DNA of 64,000 nt, taken from Amycolatopsis sp. NBRC 101858. GTDB taxonomy: Bacteria > Actinomycetota > Actinomycetes > Mycobacteriales > Pseudonocardiaceae. This document shows, piece after piece, positions 25,153 through 33,560 of this stretch; positions within the stretch are counted from its first letter, which is position 1; each line of letters begins with the position of its first letter. The notes beneath the pieces were generated by a model that was not told the origin of the DNA, made no database searches, and saw only the letters and a program-made list of their open reading frames with translations. The stretch is taken from contig NZ_BSTD01000001.1 in the NCBI RefSeq assembly GCF_030269325.1, forward strand, positions 248,001 to 312,000, in the 5' to 3' direction. Made by a program: the position numbers and the translations under genes.

Positions 25153-26381
25153 GTCAGCTCGTCGCGACGGCGGGTCAGATACGCGGTCTCGGCGGTGTTG
25201 CCGGCCAGGGCGATGGCCCGGTCGTAGGCCGTGCGCGCCTGGGGGTTGCGGCCCGCGCGGCGCAGCAGCTCGGCGCGGGTGGTGTGAAAGGCGTGGTAGC
25301 CGGCCAGGCTGTCCTCGAGCTCGTCGACGGCCGCCAGTGCGACTTCGGGGCCGTCGAGCTCGGCGACGGCGATCGCGCGGTTGAGGGCGATCGTCGGTGA
25401 GGGGTCGAGGCGGACGAGCTGGTCGTAGAGGGCGAGGACCTGCGACCAGTCGGTGTCGCCGATGGTGCGGGCCGAGGTGTGCACGGCGTTGATCGCCGCG
25501 AGGATCTGGTAGCGGCCCGGAGCGACGCCGGCGGCGAGCCGCTCGCGCACCAGCCGGTGACCCTCGGCGATCAGCGTCGCGTCCCATGCCGCCCGGTCCT
25601 GCTCGGCCAGGGGGATCAGCTCACCGGCGGCCGAGACGCGAGCCGGGCGGCGGGCCTCGATGAGCAGCATCAGCGCCAGCAGCCCGGCCGCCTCGCCGTC
25701 GTCCGGCAGGAGGCCCCGGATCACGCGGGTGAGCCGGATCGCCTCGGCGGTCAGGTCCTGCCGCACCGGGTCGGTGTCGGGGCCGGTGGCCAGGTAGCCC
25801 TCGTTGAACACGAGGAACAGGACCGCGAGCACGCCGGAGACGCGTTCCGGGAGGTCCTCGGGGGACGGCACGCGATAGGGGATGCCCGCCGCCTTGATCT
25901 TGGCTTTCGCGCGGGTGATCCGCTGGCCCATGGTGCTCTCGGCCACCAGGAAGGCGCGGGCGATCTCCGGCATGGTCAGGCCGCCGACCATCCGCAACGT
26001 CAGCGCCAGGCGGGCTTCCACCGCGAGCGCCGGGTGGCAGCAGGTGAAGATGAGCCGGAGCCGGTCGTCCTCGACGGCGCCGAGCGGCTCCGGCGGGCTG
26101 TCGTCGTGCGCCAGCCGAGCTTCCTGCTGCTTGTCGTCGCGCTTGTTCTCACGCCGGATCCGGTCGATGGCCTTGCGCTGGGCGGTCGTGGTCAGCCACG
26201 CGCCGGGGTTGGGCGGCACGCCGTCGGCCGGCCACCGCTCGACGGCGGTCGCGAACGCCTCGGCGGCCGCTTCCTCGGCGATGTCGAGATCGCCGAAGCG
26301 CCGGGCCAGGGCGGCGACCACCCGGGCCCATTCCTCGCGGTGGGCGCGGGTGACGGCCTCGCGGGCGTCGAGCACGCTCAT
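25149..26381 (-). CDS. ECF42-type RNA polymerase sigma factor with C-terminal extension (second copy)
   Basis: A 410-residue sigma factor of the same architecture as the one at 4320. Region 2 has AEEAAAEAFATAVERWP and PGAWLTTTAQRKAIDRIRRENKR. Region 4 has TMPEIARAFLVAESTMGQRITRAKAKIK. The TPR-like extension has FLVFNEGYLATG, LMLLIEARRPAR, QILAAINAVHTSA and SPTIALNRAIAVAELDGP. The ATG overlaps the stop of the DGPF gene by 4 bp (ATGA), giving translational coupling. Its stop lies at the end of the IS481 relic. I saw no TGTCGA promoter like that of module 1. Confidence 0.92.
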   Translation of the reverse strand: MSVLDAREAVTRAHREEWARVVAALARRFGDLDIAEEAAAEAFATAVERWPADGVPPNPGAWLTTTAQRKAIDRIRRENKRDDKQQEARLAHDDSPPEPLGAVEDDRLRLIFTCCHPALAVEARLALTLRMVGGLTMPEIARAFLVAESTMGQRITRAKAKIKAAGIPYRVPSPEDLPERVSGVLAVLFLVFNEGYLATGPDTDPVRQDLTAEAIRLTRVIRGLLPDDGEAAGLLALMLLIEARRPARVSAAGELIPLAEQDRAAWDATLIAEGHRLVRERLAAGVAPGRYQILAAINAVHTSARTIGDTDWSQVLALYDQLVRLDPSPTIALNRAIAVAELDGPEVALAAVDELEDSLAGYHAFHTTRAELLRRAGRNPQARTAYDRAIALAGNTAETAYLTRRRDELT

Positions 26382-26707
26382 TCGTCCAGGAACGGCCGGA
26401 CCTCGATCTTCCGGTTGCACGCCTCCGACCCCTCGGTCGCGAGCTTGACCGCGACGTCGAACGAGGGCGCTTCGACGACCCAGAAGCCGGCGAGGTACTC
26501 CTTCGACTCCAGGAACGGGCCGTCGGTGATCACCGCCTGCTTGCCCCGGTTGTCGATGACGGTGGCGTTGTCGGGGGTGCCGAGCCCGCCGGCGAAGACC
26601 CAGTTGCCCCCGGCCCGGAGCCGGTCGTTGAACTCGTCGATCGCCGCTTCCTCGACCGGGTCGGCGAGGCTGGGCCCGTCGTGGACGACGGAAAGCAGGA
26701 ACTGCAT
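26378..26707 (-). CDS. DGPF/YCII-family protein of the second ECF42 module
   Basis: A 109-residue protein, started at ATG 26707 because AGAGGAG sits nine bases upstream; nearby in-frame ATGs are too close to the ribosome-binding site. The motif ITDGPFLESKEYLAGFWVVEAPS and the C-terminal IEVRPFLDE are those of DGPF proteins linked to ECF42 sigma factors. It is coupled by an ATGA overlap to the sigma gene. Compared with the copy at 3961, it has no reductase partner. Confidence 0.88.
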   Translation of the reverse strand: MQFLLSVVHDGPSLADPVEEAAIDEFNDRLRAGGNWVFAGGLGTPDNATVIDNRGKQAVITDGPFLESKEYLAGFWVVEAPSFDVAVKLATEGSEACNRKIEVRPFLDE

Positions 26708-26975
26708 CCGGAACATCTCCTCTGGAGTCGGGACCGCGGTCAGGATGCCACTGCCCGGCACCTCCCGCTCGCCCGCCCCGGTGGGCGTTCACGGATCAGT
26801 TGGCGACGAACCGCACGTGCCAGTCGCCGCCACCGTAGGGCGGTGCGAAGCGCCCTCGAACGACGCGACGGGCGCGCCGGTGCTGCCGTCCGCAAGGTCC
26901 CCCATCGGCCCCGGTCGCCGACGCGGGAGCGGCACGGCAGCCTTTCCCGCGCCCCATGCGCTCTGGGGAGACCCG
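26708..26975. other. Intergenic stretch; one doubtful 53-codon reading frame
   Basis: 268 bp between the DGPF gene and the PrsW-type gene. On the minus strand a frame from ATG 26957 to TGA 26796 encodes 53 residues ending FAPPYGGGDWHVRFVAN. The end looks protein-like, but the first half is low-complexity Arg/Ala, and there is no ribosome-binding site I trust. It also contains the promoter of the ECF42 operon. Confidence 0.3.
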
Positions 26976-28106
26976 TCAGCCGAGCCGCGCGAGCTCGGCC
27001 CGGGCGTGCGCGACCCGAGGGGTTTCCCGGCCGCCGGCCCGGGCGATCTCCCGGGCGAGGTCGCCGGCCGCTTCGACGAGGTGCCGCGCCCGGCGGCGGC
27101 TGTGCACGTGCTTGCGGTAGGCCTTGCGGTTGCGGCGCAGCCCGCTGACGGCGTCGAGCAGAGCCGGCTCGAGCACACCGGCTTCGGCCTCCGGCCCGAG
27201 CAGGTCCCGCATCCAGCGGCGCTCCAGCCCGGCGGCCCGGCGCAGCACGGCGAACAGCGTGACGAGCTCGACGGCCGCGATCACGAACGGCAGCACCGCG
27301 GTCAGCGGCCCGTTGCCGCCGAGCCCGTTCATGTCGTCCCAGGCGAAGTGGAACACCATGGCCGTCAGCATGGTCACCAGCCCGAGCGCGACCCGGCGCT
27401 CCCCGCGGGCCCGGCCCAGCACCCACATCAGGCCCGTGCAGAAGATGGCGCTGAACAGGGCGTGCGACACGATTCCCGACGCGCCGCGGACCAGGAACAC
27501 CTGGACGGACGTGACGAGCTGGTCGGCGCCGAAGGTCTGGGCCGCGCCGTTGTAGACGTAGAGGACGTCTTCGAAGACCTGGAAACCCAGGCCGATGGCG
27601 GCGCCGATGATGAAGCCGTCGTAGGCACTGCGCACCAGCCGCGGCGCGAGCCCGATCAGCAGCACGAGCCCGAGCGCCTTGCTCCACTCTTCGTTGATCG
27701 GGGCGGTGAGCCCCGCGGCCCAGTTCTGCGCGAACGCGGTGCCGCCCACCTTCGTCCAGATCTCCAGCAGCGCGGTGTTCGCCGGGAGCGCGATCCAGAA
27801 CGCCGCCGCGATGCCGCCCCACGCGAAGCCGGCCGCGAGCAGTCCGCCGGGCTGCGCGGTGTAGCGGTTCTGCCGGCGCAGCACCAGCGACCACGGCACC
27901 AGGTACAGCCCGAACAGCAGCACGCCGCCGGTCAGCGCGGGCGTGTAGAAGCCGCTGGAACCGAAGTACCGCACGATCGCCAGCGCGCCCCCGCCCACGC
28001 CGAGCAGGTACACCCAGAAGGCCAGGTTGTGCGGCTGGAAGAACCGGAACGGCAGGCCCCAGCCCGATTCTTCGATCGCGGCCAGCTGGGCCGCCTTGCC
28101 GCTCAC
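26976..28106 (-). CDS. PrsW-type intramembrane metalloprotease
   Basis: A 376-residue polytopic membrane protein whose GTG overlaps the upstream stop by 4 bp. It shows the family motifs in order: NEEWSKAL near residue 135 (EE-x-x-K), FQVFEDVLYV near 175 (F-x-x-x-E), a histidine in SHALFSAIF near 215, and FHFAWDD near 255 (H-x-x-x-D). In Bacillus PrsW these residues coordinate the metal and the protein cuts an anti-sigma factor; the actinobacterial substrates are unknown. The soluble C-terminal 90 residues are basic and helical. It is co-expressed with the single-pass protein upstream. Confidence 0.88.
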   Translation of the reverse strand: MSGKAAQLAAIEESGWGLPFRFFQPHNLAFWVYLLGVGGGALAIVRYFGSSGFYTPALTGGVLLFGLYLVPWSLVLRRQNRYTAQPGGLLAAGFAWGGIAAAFWIALPANTALLEIWTKVGGTAFAQNWAAGLTAPINEEWSKALGLVLLIGLAPRLVRSAYDGFIIGAAIGLGFQVFEDVLYVYNGAAQTFGADQLVTSVQVFLVRGASGIVSHALFSAIFCTGLMWVLGRARGERRVALGLVTMLTAMVFHFAWDDMNGLGGNGPLTAVLPFVIAAVELVTLFAVLRRAAGLERRWMRDLLGPEAEAGVLEPALLDAVSGLRRNRKAYRKHVHSRRRARHLVEAAGDLAREIARAGGRETPRVAHARAELARLG

Positions 28107-28744
28107 CGGCCCGCGCCCGGGGCGATGCTGCGGACGAACGCCGTCACGGTGTCGCGGTAGCGCTCGAACTGGTCCGGCGCGGTGCGCACCCGCACCAGCA
28201 ACGCGGGCGCGGCATCGGCGGGTTGCCCGGCCGCGGGCACCTTGAACGCGACGTCGAGCGCGTCCCCGCCCGGCCCGGTGCCGGCCTGCACGACGCCGGT
28301 CAGGCCGGCCGTGGTCGTCACCGTGCCCCGCGCCGCGTCGACGCCCGGCGCGTCGCCCTCCGAGCGTTCGACCTGGTCGAGGAAGGCCGCGGCCGAGCCG
28401 GGGTAGGGCGCGCCGCGCAGGTCGATCGTCGCGCCGCCGGTCGCCAGGGTGACCTGCAGGGTCGCCGGGCTCGCCGGTGCGGCGGATCCGGTGAGGGTGC
28501 CGTTCTCGAGCTGCCAGCCCACCGGCGGGACGGCGGTCGCCCCGGCCCCGAGGTCCAGCACGTCCCCGGCCCGGATTTCGTTGTGCCACGGGATGGCGGC
28601 GTCGAGCGCGGGCAGCCCGTAGCCCAGCACCAGCGCGATCCCGAGGGCGATCAGGGCCGGCTTGAACGTCCGCCGGTCGAGACCGAGGAACCGGTGCTCC
28701 ACCGGAACCCACCCCCGCGGCGGCTCCTGCGCGCTGACCGACAC
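28103..28744 (-). CDS. Single-pass membrane protein of unknown function
   Basis: A 213-residue protein, started at GTG 28744 after AGAGAGGGG. The cytosolic N-terminus (EPPRGWVPVEHRFLGLDRRTFKPA) leads into one membrane helix (ALIALGIALVLGYGLPAL, about residues 29-46), and an extracellular beta-rich domain fills the rest (WQLENGTLTG, DALDVAFKVPAAG, RVRTAPDQFERYRDTVTAFVRSI). The last part resembles domains that close with a substrate-length helix in lipoproteins. It is coupled by GTGA to the PrsW-type gene, so it might be a partner or a substrate of that protease. I do not recognise the family. Confidence 0.7.
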   Translation of the reverse strand: MSVSAQEPPRGWVPVEHRFLGLDRRTFKPALIALGIALVLGYGLPALDAAIPWHNEIRAGDVLDLGAGATAVPPVGWQLENGTLTGSAAPASPATLQVTLATGGATIDLRGAPYPGSAAAFLDQVERSEGDAPGVDAARGTVTTTAGLTGVVQAGTGPGGDALDVAFKVPAAGQPADAAPALLVRVRTAPDQFERYRDTVTAFVRSIAPGAGR

Positions 28745-28840
28745 CCGCTGCCCCTCTCTCCCGTGAAGGAGGACTGTAAGCACGCACCGCCGCGATCCGC
28801 ACCTTTTCGCCGCGCCGGGCCGTCCTCAGTGGACAGCGGC

Positions 28841-29521
28841 TCAGTCCGGGATGCCGGCGCCGATGCCGTCGAGGAGGAAGCCGAGGCCGGTCCGGAAGGT
28901 CTCGTCGGCGCCGAGGTGGGCGGCGTCGCGGACGACCGTCTCCAGCGCGGGGTACCGGCCGGTCGCGAAGGTGCGCTCGAGATAAGGCCCGTACGCGGCC
29001 TGCCACTGCCGCTGGTTCATCCCGGACGCGCGCTCGGCGCGCCGCTCGGCGACCTCCCGGCGCACCGTGCCGATCACGTACGCGTCGACCGCGGAGACCA
29101 CCGGCATGACGAGGTCCACGTGGACGCCGCCCAGCGCGGCCAGCACGGCCTCGCCCCTGGCCAGCGCGTTCGGCCCGAGCTGGGGCCGCCCGCCGATCAG
29201 GTCGGCCAGCCATTCGTGCCGGTGCACGGTGCGCCGGGTCAGTTCGGCGACCGAGGTCAGCACCTCCCGCCAGCCGTCGCCGGCCGGCCGGATCTCGGCG
29301 TAGACCGCGTCGACCATCAGGTCGAGCAGCTCCTCCTTGGTGGCGATGTAGCCGTAGAGCCGCATCGGCCCGACGTCCAGCGCGGCGGCGACCTTGCGCA
29401 GCGACACGGCTTCGAGGCCGTGCGCGTCGGCCAGCCCGGTCGCCGCCCGGACGATGCGGTCCCGGCTCAGCGGGGCCGGCGTCGGTCGCTCCGGCGGCTC
29501 CGGCCGTTCCCACACCACCAT
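28841..29521 (-). CDS. TetR family regulator (TetR_C type)
   Basis: A 226-residue regulator. The ATG at 29521 is the best start, though no strong ribosome-binding site is visible; an upstream ATG at 29566 lies in the operator. The N-terminal HTH is SRDRIVRAATGLADAHGLEAVSLRKVAAALDVGPMRLYGYIATKEELLDL, of the TetR/TetR_C type that includes the classical tetracycline repressor (V-x-x-LYRH-x-x-x-KE-x-L pattern). The C-terminal half is helical. It is divergent from the TetX-like monooxygenase, with two palindromic sites between them. Confidence 0.9.
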   Translation of the reverse strand: MVVWERPEPPERPTPAPLSRDRIVRAATGLADAHGLEAVSLRKVAAALDVGPMRLYGYIATKEELLDLMVDAVYAEIRPAGDGWREVLTSVAELTRRTVHRHEWLADLIGGRPQLGPNALARGEAVLAALGGVHVDLVMPVVSAVDAYVIGTVRREVAERRAERASGMNQRQWQAAYGPYLERTFATGRYPALETVVRDAAHLGADETFRTGLGFLLDGIGAGIPD

Positions 29522-29546
29522 GGCGCTGACAGTACAACGCATCGTT

Positions 29547-29578
29547 CGATACACTGTATCGTGCAATACACCGTATCG
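29547..29578. promoter_or_regulatory. Paired TetR operators
   Basis: CGATACACTGTATCG (29547-29561) is a perfect 15-bp palindrome around one central base. CAATACACCGTATCG (29564-29578) is a second copy with two mismatches, 17 bp further on. They lie between the divergent TetR and flavoprotein genes, the second ending 11 bp before the flavoprotein ATG. Confidence 0.75.
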
Positions 29579-29589
29579 AAGGGGGACCC

Positions 29590-30699
29590 ATGACGATCGC
29601 CATCGTCGGAGCCGGGCTGGGCGGCCTCGCCCTCGCCCGGGTGCTGCACGTCAAGGGCATCGACGCCGTCGTGTACGAACGGGAGCCGGCCCGCGACGCG
29701 CGCGGCCAGGGCGGCATGCTCGACATCCACTCCGGGCAGCGGGCGCTGCGTGAGGCCGGGCTGATCGACGAGTTCTTCGCGATCGCCCGTGGCGAGGGCC
29801 AGGACATGCGGCTGCTGGAGCCGGACGGGACACTCCTGCTCCAGGAGGACACCCCCGACGACGCCCCGCTCGCCCGTCCCGAGGTGGACCGCGCCGACCT
29901 GCGCGCTCTGCTGCTGGACTCCCTCCCGGCGGACGTGGTGCGCTGGGGGCACGCGTACGAGTCCGCCGGCGACGGCCGGGTGCACTTCGCCGATGGCAGC
30001 AGCGCGCCGTACGACCTGATGGTCGGCGCGGACGGCGCGCAGTCCCGGGTCCGCGCGCTGCTCACCGGCGCCCGCCCGGAGCACCTCGGCCAGAACGTCG
30101 TCGAGGTCGGCATCCCCGACATCGACCGCACGCACCCCGACCTGGCCGCGATGGTCGGGCGCGGCAACTACTGGGTGCTCGGCGAGGGCAAATCCCTTTC
30201 GGCGCAGCGCAACGGCGACGGTCGTGTCCGGATCGGACTCAGCTTCTACAACACCGGCGAGGACTGGCTCGCCGGCAGCGGGATCCCGTTCGACGACCCG
30301 GCCGGCGCCCGCGCGCGGCTGATCGAGCTGCTCGCCGGCTGGGACCCGCGGTTCACCGCGCTGATCGCAGCCTGCGACGACACGGTCGTGCCGCGGTCGC
30401 TCACCACGCTCCCGATCGGGCTGACCTGGCCGTCGAAGCCGGACGTCACGCTGGTGGGCGACGCCGCGCACCTGATGCCGCCGGTGGGCGAGGGCGCCAA
30501 CATGGCGCTGATCGACGGCGCCCTGCTCGGCCTCGCGCTGGCCGCGCACCCGGGTGACTTCCCCGCCGCCGTCGGGGACTACGAAAGCGAAATGTTCGAA
30601 CGCACCGGCGCCGCCGCCCGGATGTCGGCGAAGATGCAGGAACTGCTGATGTCGCCGGACGCCGCCCAGAGGCTGCTCGCGTTCTTCCGACCCGGCTGA
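29590..30699 (+). CDS. FAD-dependent monooxygenase, TetX-like
   Basis: A 369-residue class A flavoprotein monooxygenase. GAGLGGLALA (7-16) binds the ADP part of FAD, RPEVDRADLRALLLDSL (about 97-113) carries the conserved Arg, and GDAAHLMPPVGEGANMALIDG (about 290) is the second FAD motif. The order and wording (GGMLDIH, GQRAL-x-x-AGL, RPEVDR-x-DLR, GDAAHLMPP) parallel TetX, the tetracycline-hydroxylating enzyme. Tetracycline inactivation, or hydroxylation of another polyketide, is therefore possible. Control by a TetR_C-type repressor fits. The family also contains biosynthetic hydroxylases, so the substrate stays open. Confidence 0.85.
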   Translation: MTIAIVGAGLGGLALARVLHVKGIDAVVYEREPARDARGQGGMLDIHSGQRALREAGLIDEFFAIARGEGQDMRLLEPDGTLLLQEDTPDDAPLARPEVDRADLRALLLDSLPADVVRWGHAYESAGDGRVHFADGSSAPYDLMVGADGAQSRVRALLTGARPEHLGQNVVEVGIPDIDRTHPDLAAMVGRGNYWVLGEGKSLSAQRNGDGRVRIGLSFYNTGEDWLAGSGIPFDDPAGARARLIELLAGWDPRFTALIAACDDTVVPRSLTTLPIGLTWPSKPDVTLVGDAAHLMPPVGEGANMALIDGALLGLALAAHPGDFPAAVGDYESEMFERTGAAARMSAKMQELLMSPDAAQRLLAFFRPG

Positions 30700-30830
30700 C
30701 GGCCGGGCTGGGGTCACCCCTATTCGCGACGCCGATTGCCAGGCCACCGTGCCGGAATCCCCTGTGCCGCTGGTAAAACCGGAAGGACGGCCTACGGTTC
30801 GGGGTGGGCACCGGGTTCAGGGGAGGCGAG

Positions 30831-32069
30831 ATGACCAGCGGCAACGTCCTGCGGCTCGACGTGACCGGCCAGGACGTGCACGGCGAGGGCCGGCTCCTGC
30901 GTGCCGAAGGCCAGGCCGGGCTCGTCGAACTGCCCGGCGGCGTCCCGGCGTGGGCGGTCGCGGACGCGGCCACCCTGCGCAAGCTCCTCACCGACCCCCG
31001 GGTGTCGAAGGATCCCCGGGCGCACTGGACCGCCTTGCGCGAAGGGCGGATCGGCGAGGACTGGCCCCTGCTGATCTGGGTGTCGGTGCGCAACATGTTC
31101 ACCACCTACGGCGCCGACCACCGGCGGCTGCGGGCCCTGGTGTCCAAGGCCTTCACCGTGCGGCAGGTGGAGGCCATGCGGCCGGACGTCGAGCAGATCA
31201 CGACCGAGCTGCTCGACCGGCTCGAGCGCGCGGGCGGGGAGCCGGTCGACCTGCGCGAGGAGTTCGCCTACCCGCTGCCGGTCGAGGTGATCTGCCGGCT
31301 CTTCGGCGTGCCGGCCGACCGCCGGGCCGCGGTGCGTTCGGTCGTGGACACCATCTTCGACACGACCGTCACCGCCGAACGGGCGCAGGCGAACTCGCTC
31401 GAGCTGTACGAGCTCATGCGCGGCCTGGTCGCCGACAAGACCGCGAACCCCGCCGGCGACCTCACGAGCGCTCTGATCACGGCCCGGGCCGAAGACACCA
31501 CCCGGCTCGACGCCGACGAGCTGGTCGACACGCTCATCCTCATGCTCACGGCGGGCCACGAAACCACGGTCAACCTGCTCGACCACGCGGTCACGGCCCT
31601 GTTGACCCACCCCGACCAGCTGGCGGCGGTCCTGCGCGGCGACCACACGTGGGCCGAGGTCATCGAGGAAACGCTGCGCTGGCAGGCACCGGTGCCGTAC
31701 CTGCCGTTGCGCTACGCGATCGAGGACATCGCCCTGGACGACGGCACGATCATCGCCAAGGGCGAGGCGATCCTCGCGGCGTACGCGGCGGCGGGCCGCG
31801 ACCCGGCCGAGCACGGCGAAACGGCGGGCGAGTTCGACCTGTCCCGCGAAGACAAGCAGCACCTGGCGTTCGGGCACGGCGTGCACTTCTGCATGGGCGC
31901 CCCGCTGGCCCGCCTCGAAGCCGCGATCGCGCTGCCCGCGTTGTTCGCCCGGTTCCCGGGGCTCCGGCTGGCCGTGGACCCGGCGGAGCTGACCACGGTC
32001 CCGTCGTTCCTGTCCAACGGGCACACGGCCATTCCGGCTTTGCTCGGTGCGGGAAAGCCGGTGACCTGA
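30831..32069 (+). CDS. Cytochrome P450 (CYP107-like)
   Basis: A 412-residue soluble bacterial P450, started at ATG 30831 with GGGGAGG upstream. I helix AGHETTVNL near residue 241, ExxR as EETLRW near 279, and the heme loop FGHGVHFCMGAPLARLEA with the thiolate Cys near 353 are all intact. Sequence style (WVSVRNMFTTYGADHRRLRALVSKAFTVRQVE) resembles CYP107-type actinobacterial enzymes that hydroxylate macrolides, fatty acids or xenobiotics. No ferredoxin gene is adjacent, so electrons must come from elsewhere. It may be an independent transcription unit. Confidence 0.93.
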   Translation: MTSGNVLRLDVTGQDVHGEGRLLRAEGQAGLVELPGGVPAWAVADAATLRKLLTDPRVSKDPRAHWTALREGRIGEDWPLLIWVSVRNMFTTYGADHRRLRALVSKAFTVRQVEAMRPDVEQITTELLDRLERAGGEPVDLREEFAYPLPVEVICRLFGVPADRRAAVRSVVDTIFDTTVTAERAQANSLELYELMRGLVADKTANPAGDLTSALITARAEDTTRLDADELVDTLILMLTAGHETTVNLLDHAVTALLTHPDQLAAVLRGDHTWAEVIEETLRWQAPVPYLPLRYAIEDIALDDGTIIAKGEAILAAYAAAGRDPAEHGETAGEFDLSREDKQHLAFGHGVHFCMGAPLARLEAAIALPALFARFPGLRLAVDPAELTTVPSFLSNGHTAIPALLGAGKPVT

Positions 32070-32072
32070 CGG

Positions 32073-32119
32073 CCGCGGTTCAGTCTTGGGCAGCCGCGTT
32101 GGCCCGGTCGATCGCCGGC
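32073..32119 (-). pseudogene. Duplicated 3' end of an HxlR regulator gene
   Basis: These 47 bp match 32261-32307, the 3' end of the intact HxlR gene, at 44 positions. Read on the minus strand, they give PAIDRANAAAQD followed by a stop, against MPAIDRANAAARD in the intact protein. It is most simply the remaining tail of a second, deleted HxlR gene or a short tandem duplication. Confidence 0.7.
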
Positions 32120-32267
32120 GGGCACGTCCACGAGCGCGCGAACCGATGACGCACCCTGCCCGCAGGCTTCCGGCGAAGCCGAGCGAGCCGGCGGCAGCCA
32201 CACCCAGCGCGATGCCGCCGGGATCGCCGTCCTCGGCAGGACCACGAGCGCCGGACCCACCCGCGGT

Positions 32268-32636
32268 TCAGTCCCTGGCAGCCGCGTTGGCCCGGTCGAT
32301 CGCCGGCATGTGTTCCTCCGCCCACCTGCGCAACGCCGCCAGCGGTACCTCCAGCGAGCACCCCAGTTCGGTGAGGCGGTAGTGGACCTTCGGTGGCACC
32401 GTCGGCTCCACCCGGCGCGCCACCAAACCGTCGCGCGTCAAGCTCTGCAGCGTCACCGACAACATCTTCTGGGACACCCCCGGCATCCGCCGCTGCAGTT
32501 CCGCGAACCGGACCTCGGCCGGGGCCGCGTCCGCCAGCACCTTGACCGCCATCGACGTCCACTTGGTGCCGATGCGGTCCAGCAGCTTCCGGGTCGGGCA
32601 CGCGGGGTCGAAGAGGTCGCCGCGCGAAGGGGTCAC
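32268..32636 (-). CDS. HxlR family transcriptional regulator
   Basis: A 122-residue winged-helix protein: CPTRKLLDRIGTKWTSMAVKVLADAAPAEVRFAELQRRMPGVSQKMLSVTLQSLTRDGLVARRVEPTVPPKVHYRLTELG is the classic HxlR fold (conserved first Cys, KW, recognition helix SQKMLS, wing with PPKV-x-Y-x-LT). It is divergent from the alpha/beta-hydrolase gene, and the palindromic interval at 32687-32719 is the likely operator. HxlR proteins often respond to reactive electrophiles through the conserved Cys, which here is residue 13. Confidence 0.92.
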   Translation of the reverse strand: MTPSRGDLFDPACPTRKLLDRIGTKWTSMAVKVLADAAPAEVRFAELQRRMPGVSQKMLSVTLQSLTRDGLVARRVEPTVPPKVHYRLTELGCSLEVPLAALRRWAEEHMPAIDRANAAARD

Positions 32637-32686
32637 CTGGAGCTCACCACCTGTCGGGGAAGTGCCGTCTTGGCCGGGCCGGAGTC

Positions 32687-32719
32687 GTTACCTAACGTTA
32701 GCCACTAACCAATGGTAAC
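32687..32719. promoter_or_regulatory. Candidate HxlR operator
   Basis: GTTACC (32687-32692) and GGTAAC (32714-32719) form an inverted repeat around CTAACGTTAG (32692-32701), itself a perfect 10-bp palindrome. The site covers a possible ATG at 32712, which argues for translation of the hydrolase from the GTG at 32736. Confidence 0.6.
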
Positions 32720-32735
32720 CGCCCCGGGAGGCAGC

Positions 32736-33560
32736 GTGCGCGAACACCGGATCACCGCCAACGGCATCGAGATCACCGTCGCCATCGGCGGTGAGGGGCC
32801 CGCGCTCCTGCTGTTGCACGGCTTCCCGCACACCTGGCGCATCTGGAGCGCGGTCATCCCGCACCTGACCCCGCACCACCGGGTGATCGCCCCCGACCTG
32901 CGCGGCCTCGGCGCGACCACCCGCGCCGACGGCGGTTACGACGCCGCCACCCTCGCCGCGGACGCCGAAGCCCTCCTCGACGCCCTCGGCGAACCGGCCG
33001 CGACCGTCGCCGGCATCGACGCGGGTGCCCCGCCCGCGTTCCTGCTCGCCCTGCGCCGGCCCGAGCGGGTCCACCGGCTCGTCCTCATGGAGTCCTTGCT
33101 CGGCCGCCTCCCCGGTGCCGAGGACTTCCTCGCCGGCGGGCCGCCGTGGTGGTTCGGGTTCCACGCGGTCCCCGGCCTCGCCGAAACGGTCCTGGCCGGG
33201 CACGAAGACGACTACATCGGCTGGTTCCTCGACGCCGGCTCCCGGCGCGGCGTGCCGCCCGAGCTCCGGGACCGGTTCGTCGCCGCCTACACCGGCCGCG
33301 ACGCGCTGCGGTGCGCGTTCGCCCACTACCGCGCGATGCCCGAGAGCGCGGCGCAGATCGCGGAGGCGGTGGCGGCGAGCCGCCTCACGGTGCCGACGAC
33401 GGCGATCGGCGCCCACCCGGTCGGCGACACCCTCGCGCGCCAGCTGCGCCCGGTGGCCGACGTGCTCGAGTCCCACGTGATCGACGACTGCGGCCACATC
33501 ATCCCGCTGGACCGCCCGGACGCCCTGGTGCCGCTGCTGCTCAGGAAACCGTGCGCGTGA
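32736..33560 (+). CDS. Alpha/beta hydrolase, epoxide hydrolase/dehalogenase type
   Basis: A 274-residue hydrolase, started at GTG 32736 behind GGGAGG; the upstream ATG 32712 lies in the operator. The oxyanion motif HGFPHTW is followed by the nucleophile elbow GIDAGAPPAF, where Asp replaces Ser. This marks the epoxide hydrolase and haloalkane/fluoroacetate dehalogenase branch. The catalytic His is in CGHIIPLDRPDAL near the end. It probably detoxifies epoxides or organohalides and is under control of the divergent HxlR regulator. Its end overlaps the convergent reductase gene by 20 bp. Confidence 0.88.
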   Translation: MREHRITANGIEITVAIGGEGPALLLLHGFPHTWRIWSAVIPHLTPHHRVIAPDLRGLGATTRADGGYDAATLAADAEALLDALGEPAATVAGIDAGAPPAFLLALRRPERVHRLVLMESLLGRLPGAEDFLAGGPPWWFGFHAVPGLAETVLAGHEDDYIGWFLDAGSRRGVPPELRDRFVAAYTGRDALRCAFAHYRAMPESAAQIAEAVAASRLTVPTTAIGAHPVGDTLARQLRPVADVLESHVIDDCGHIIPLDRPDALVPLLLRKPCA

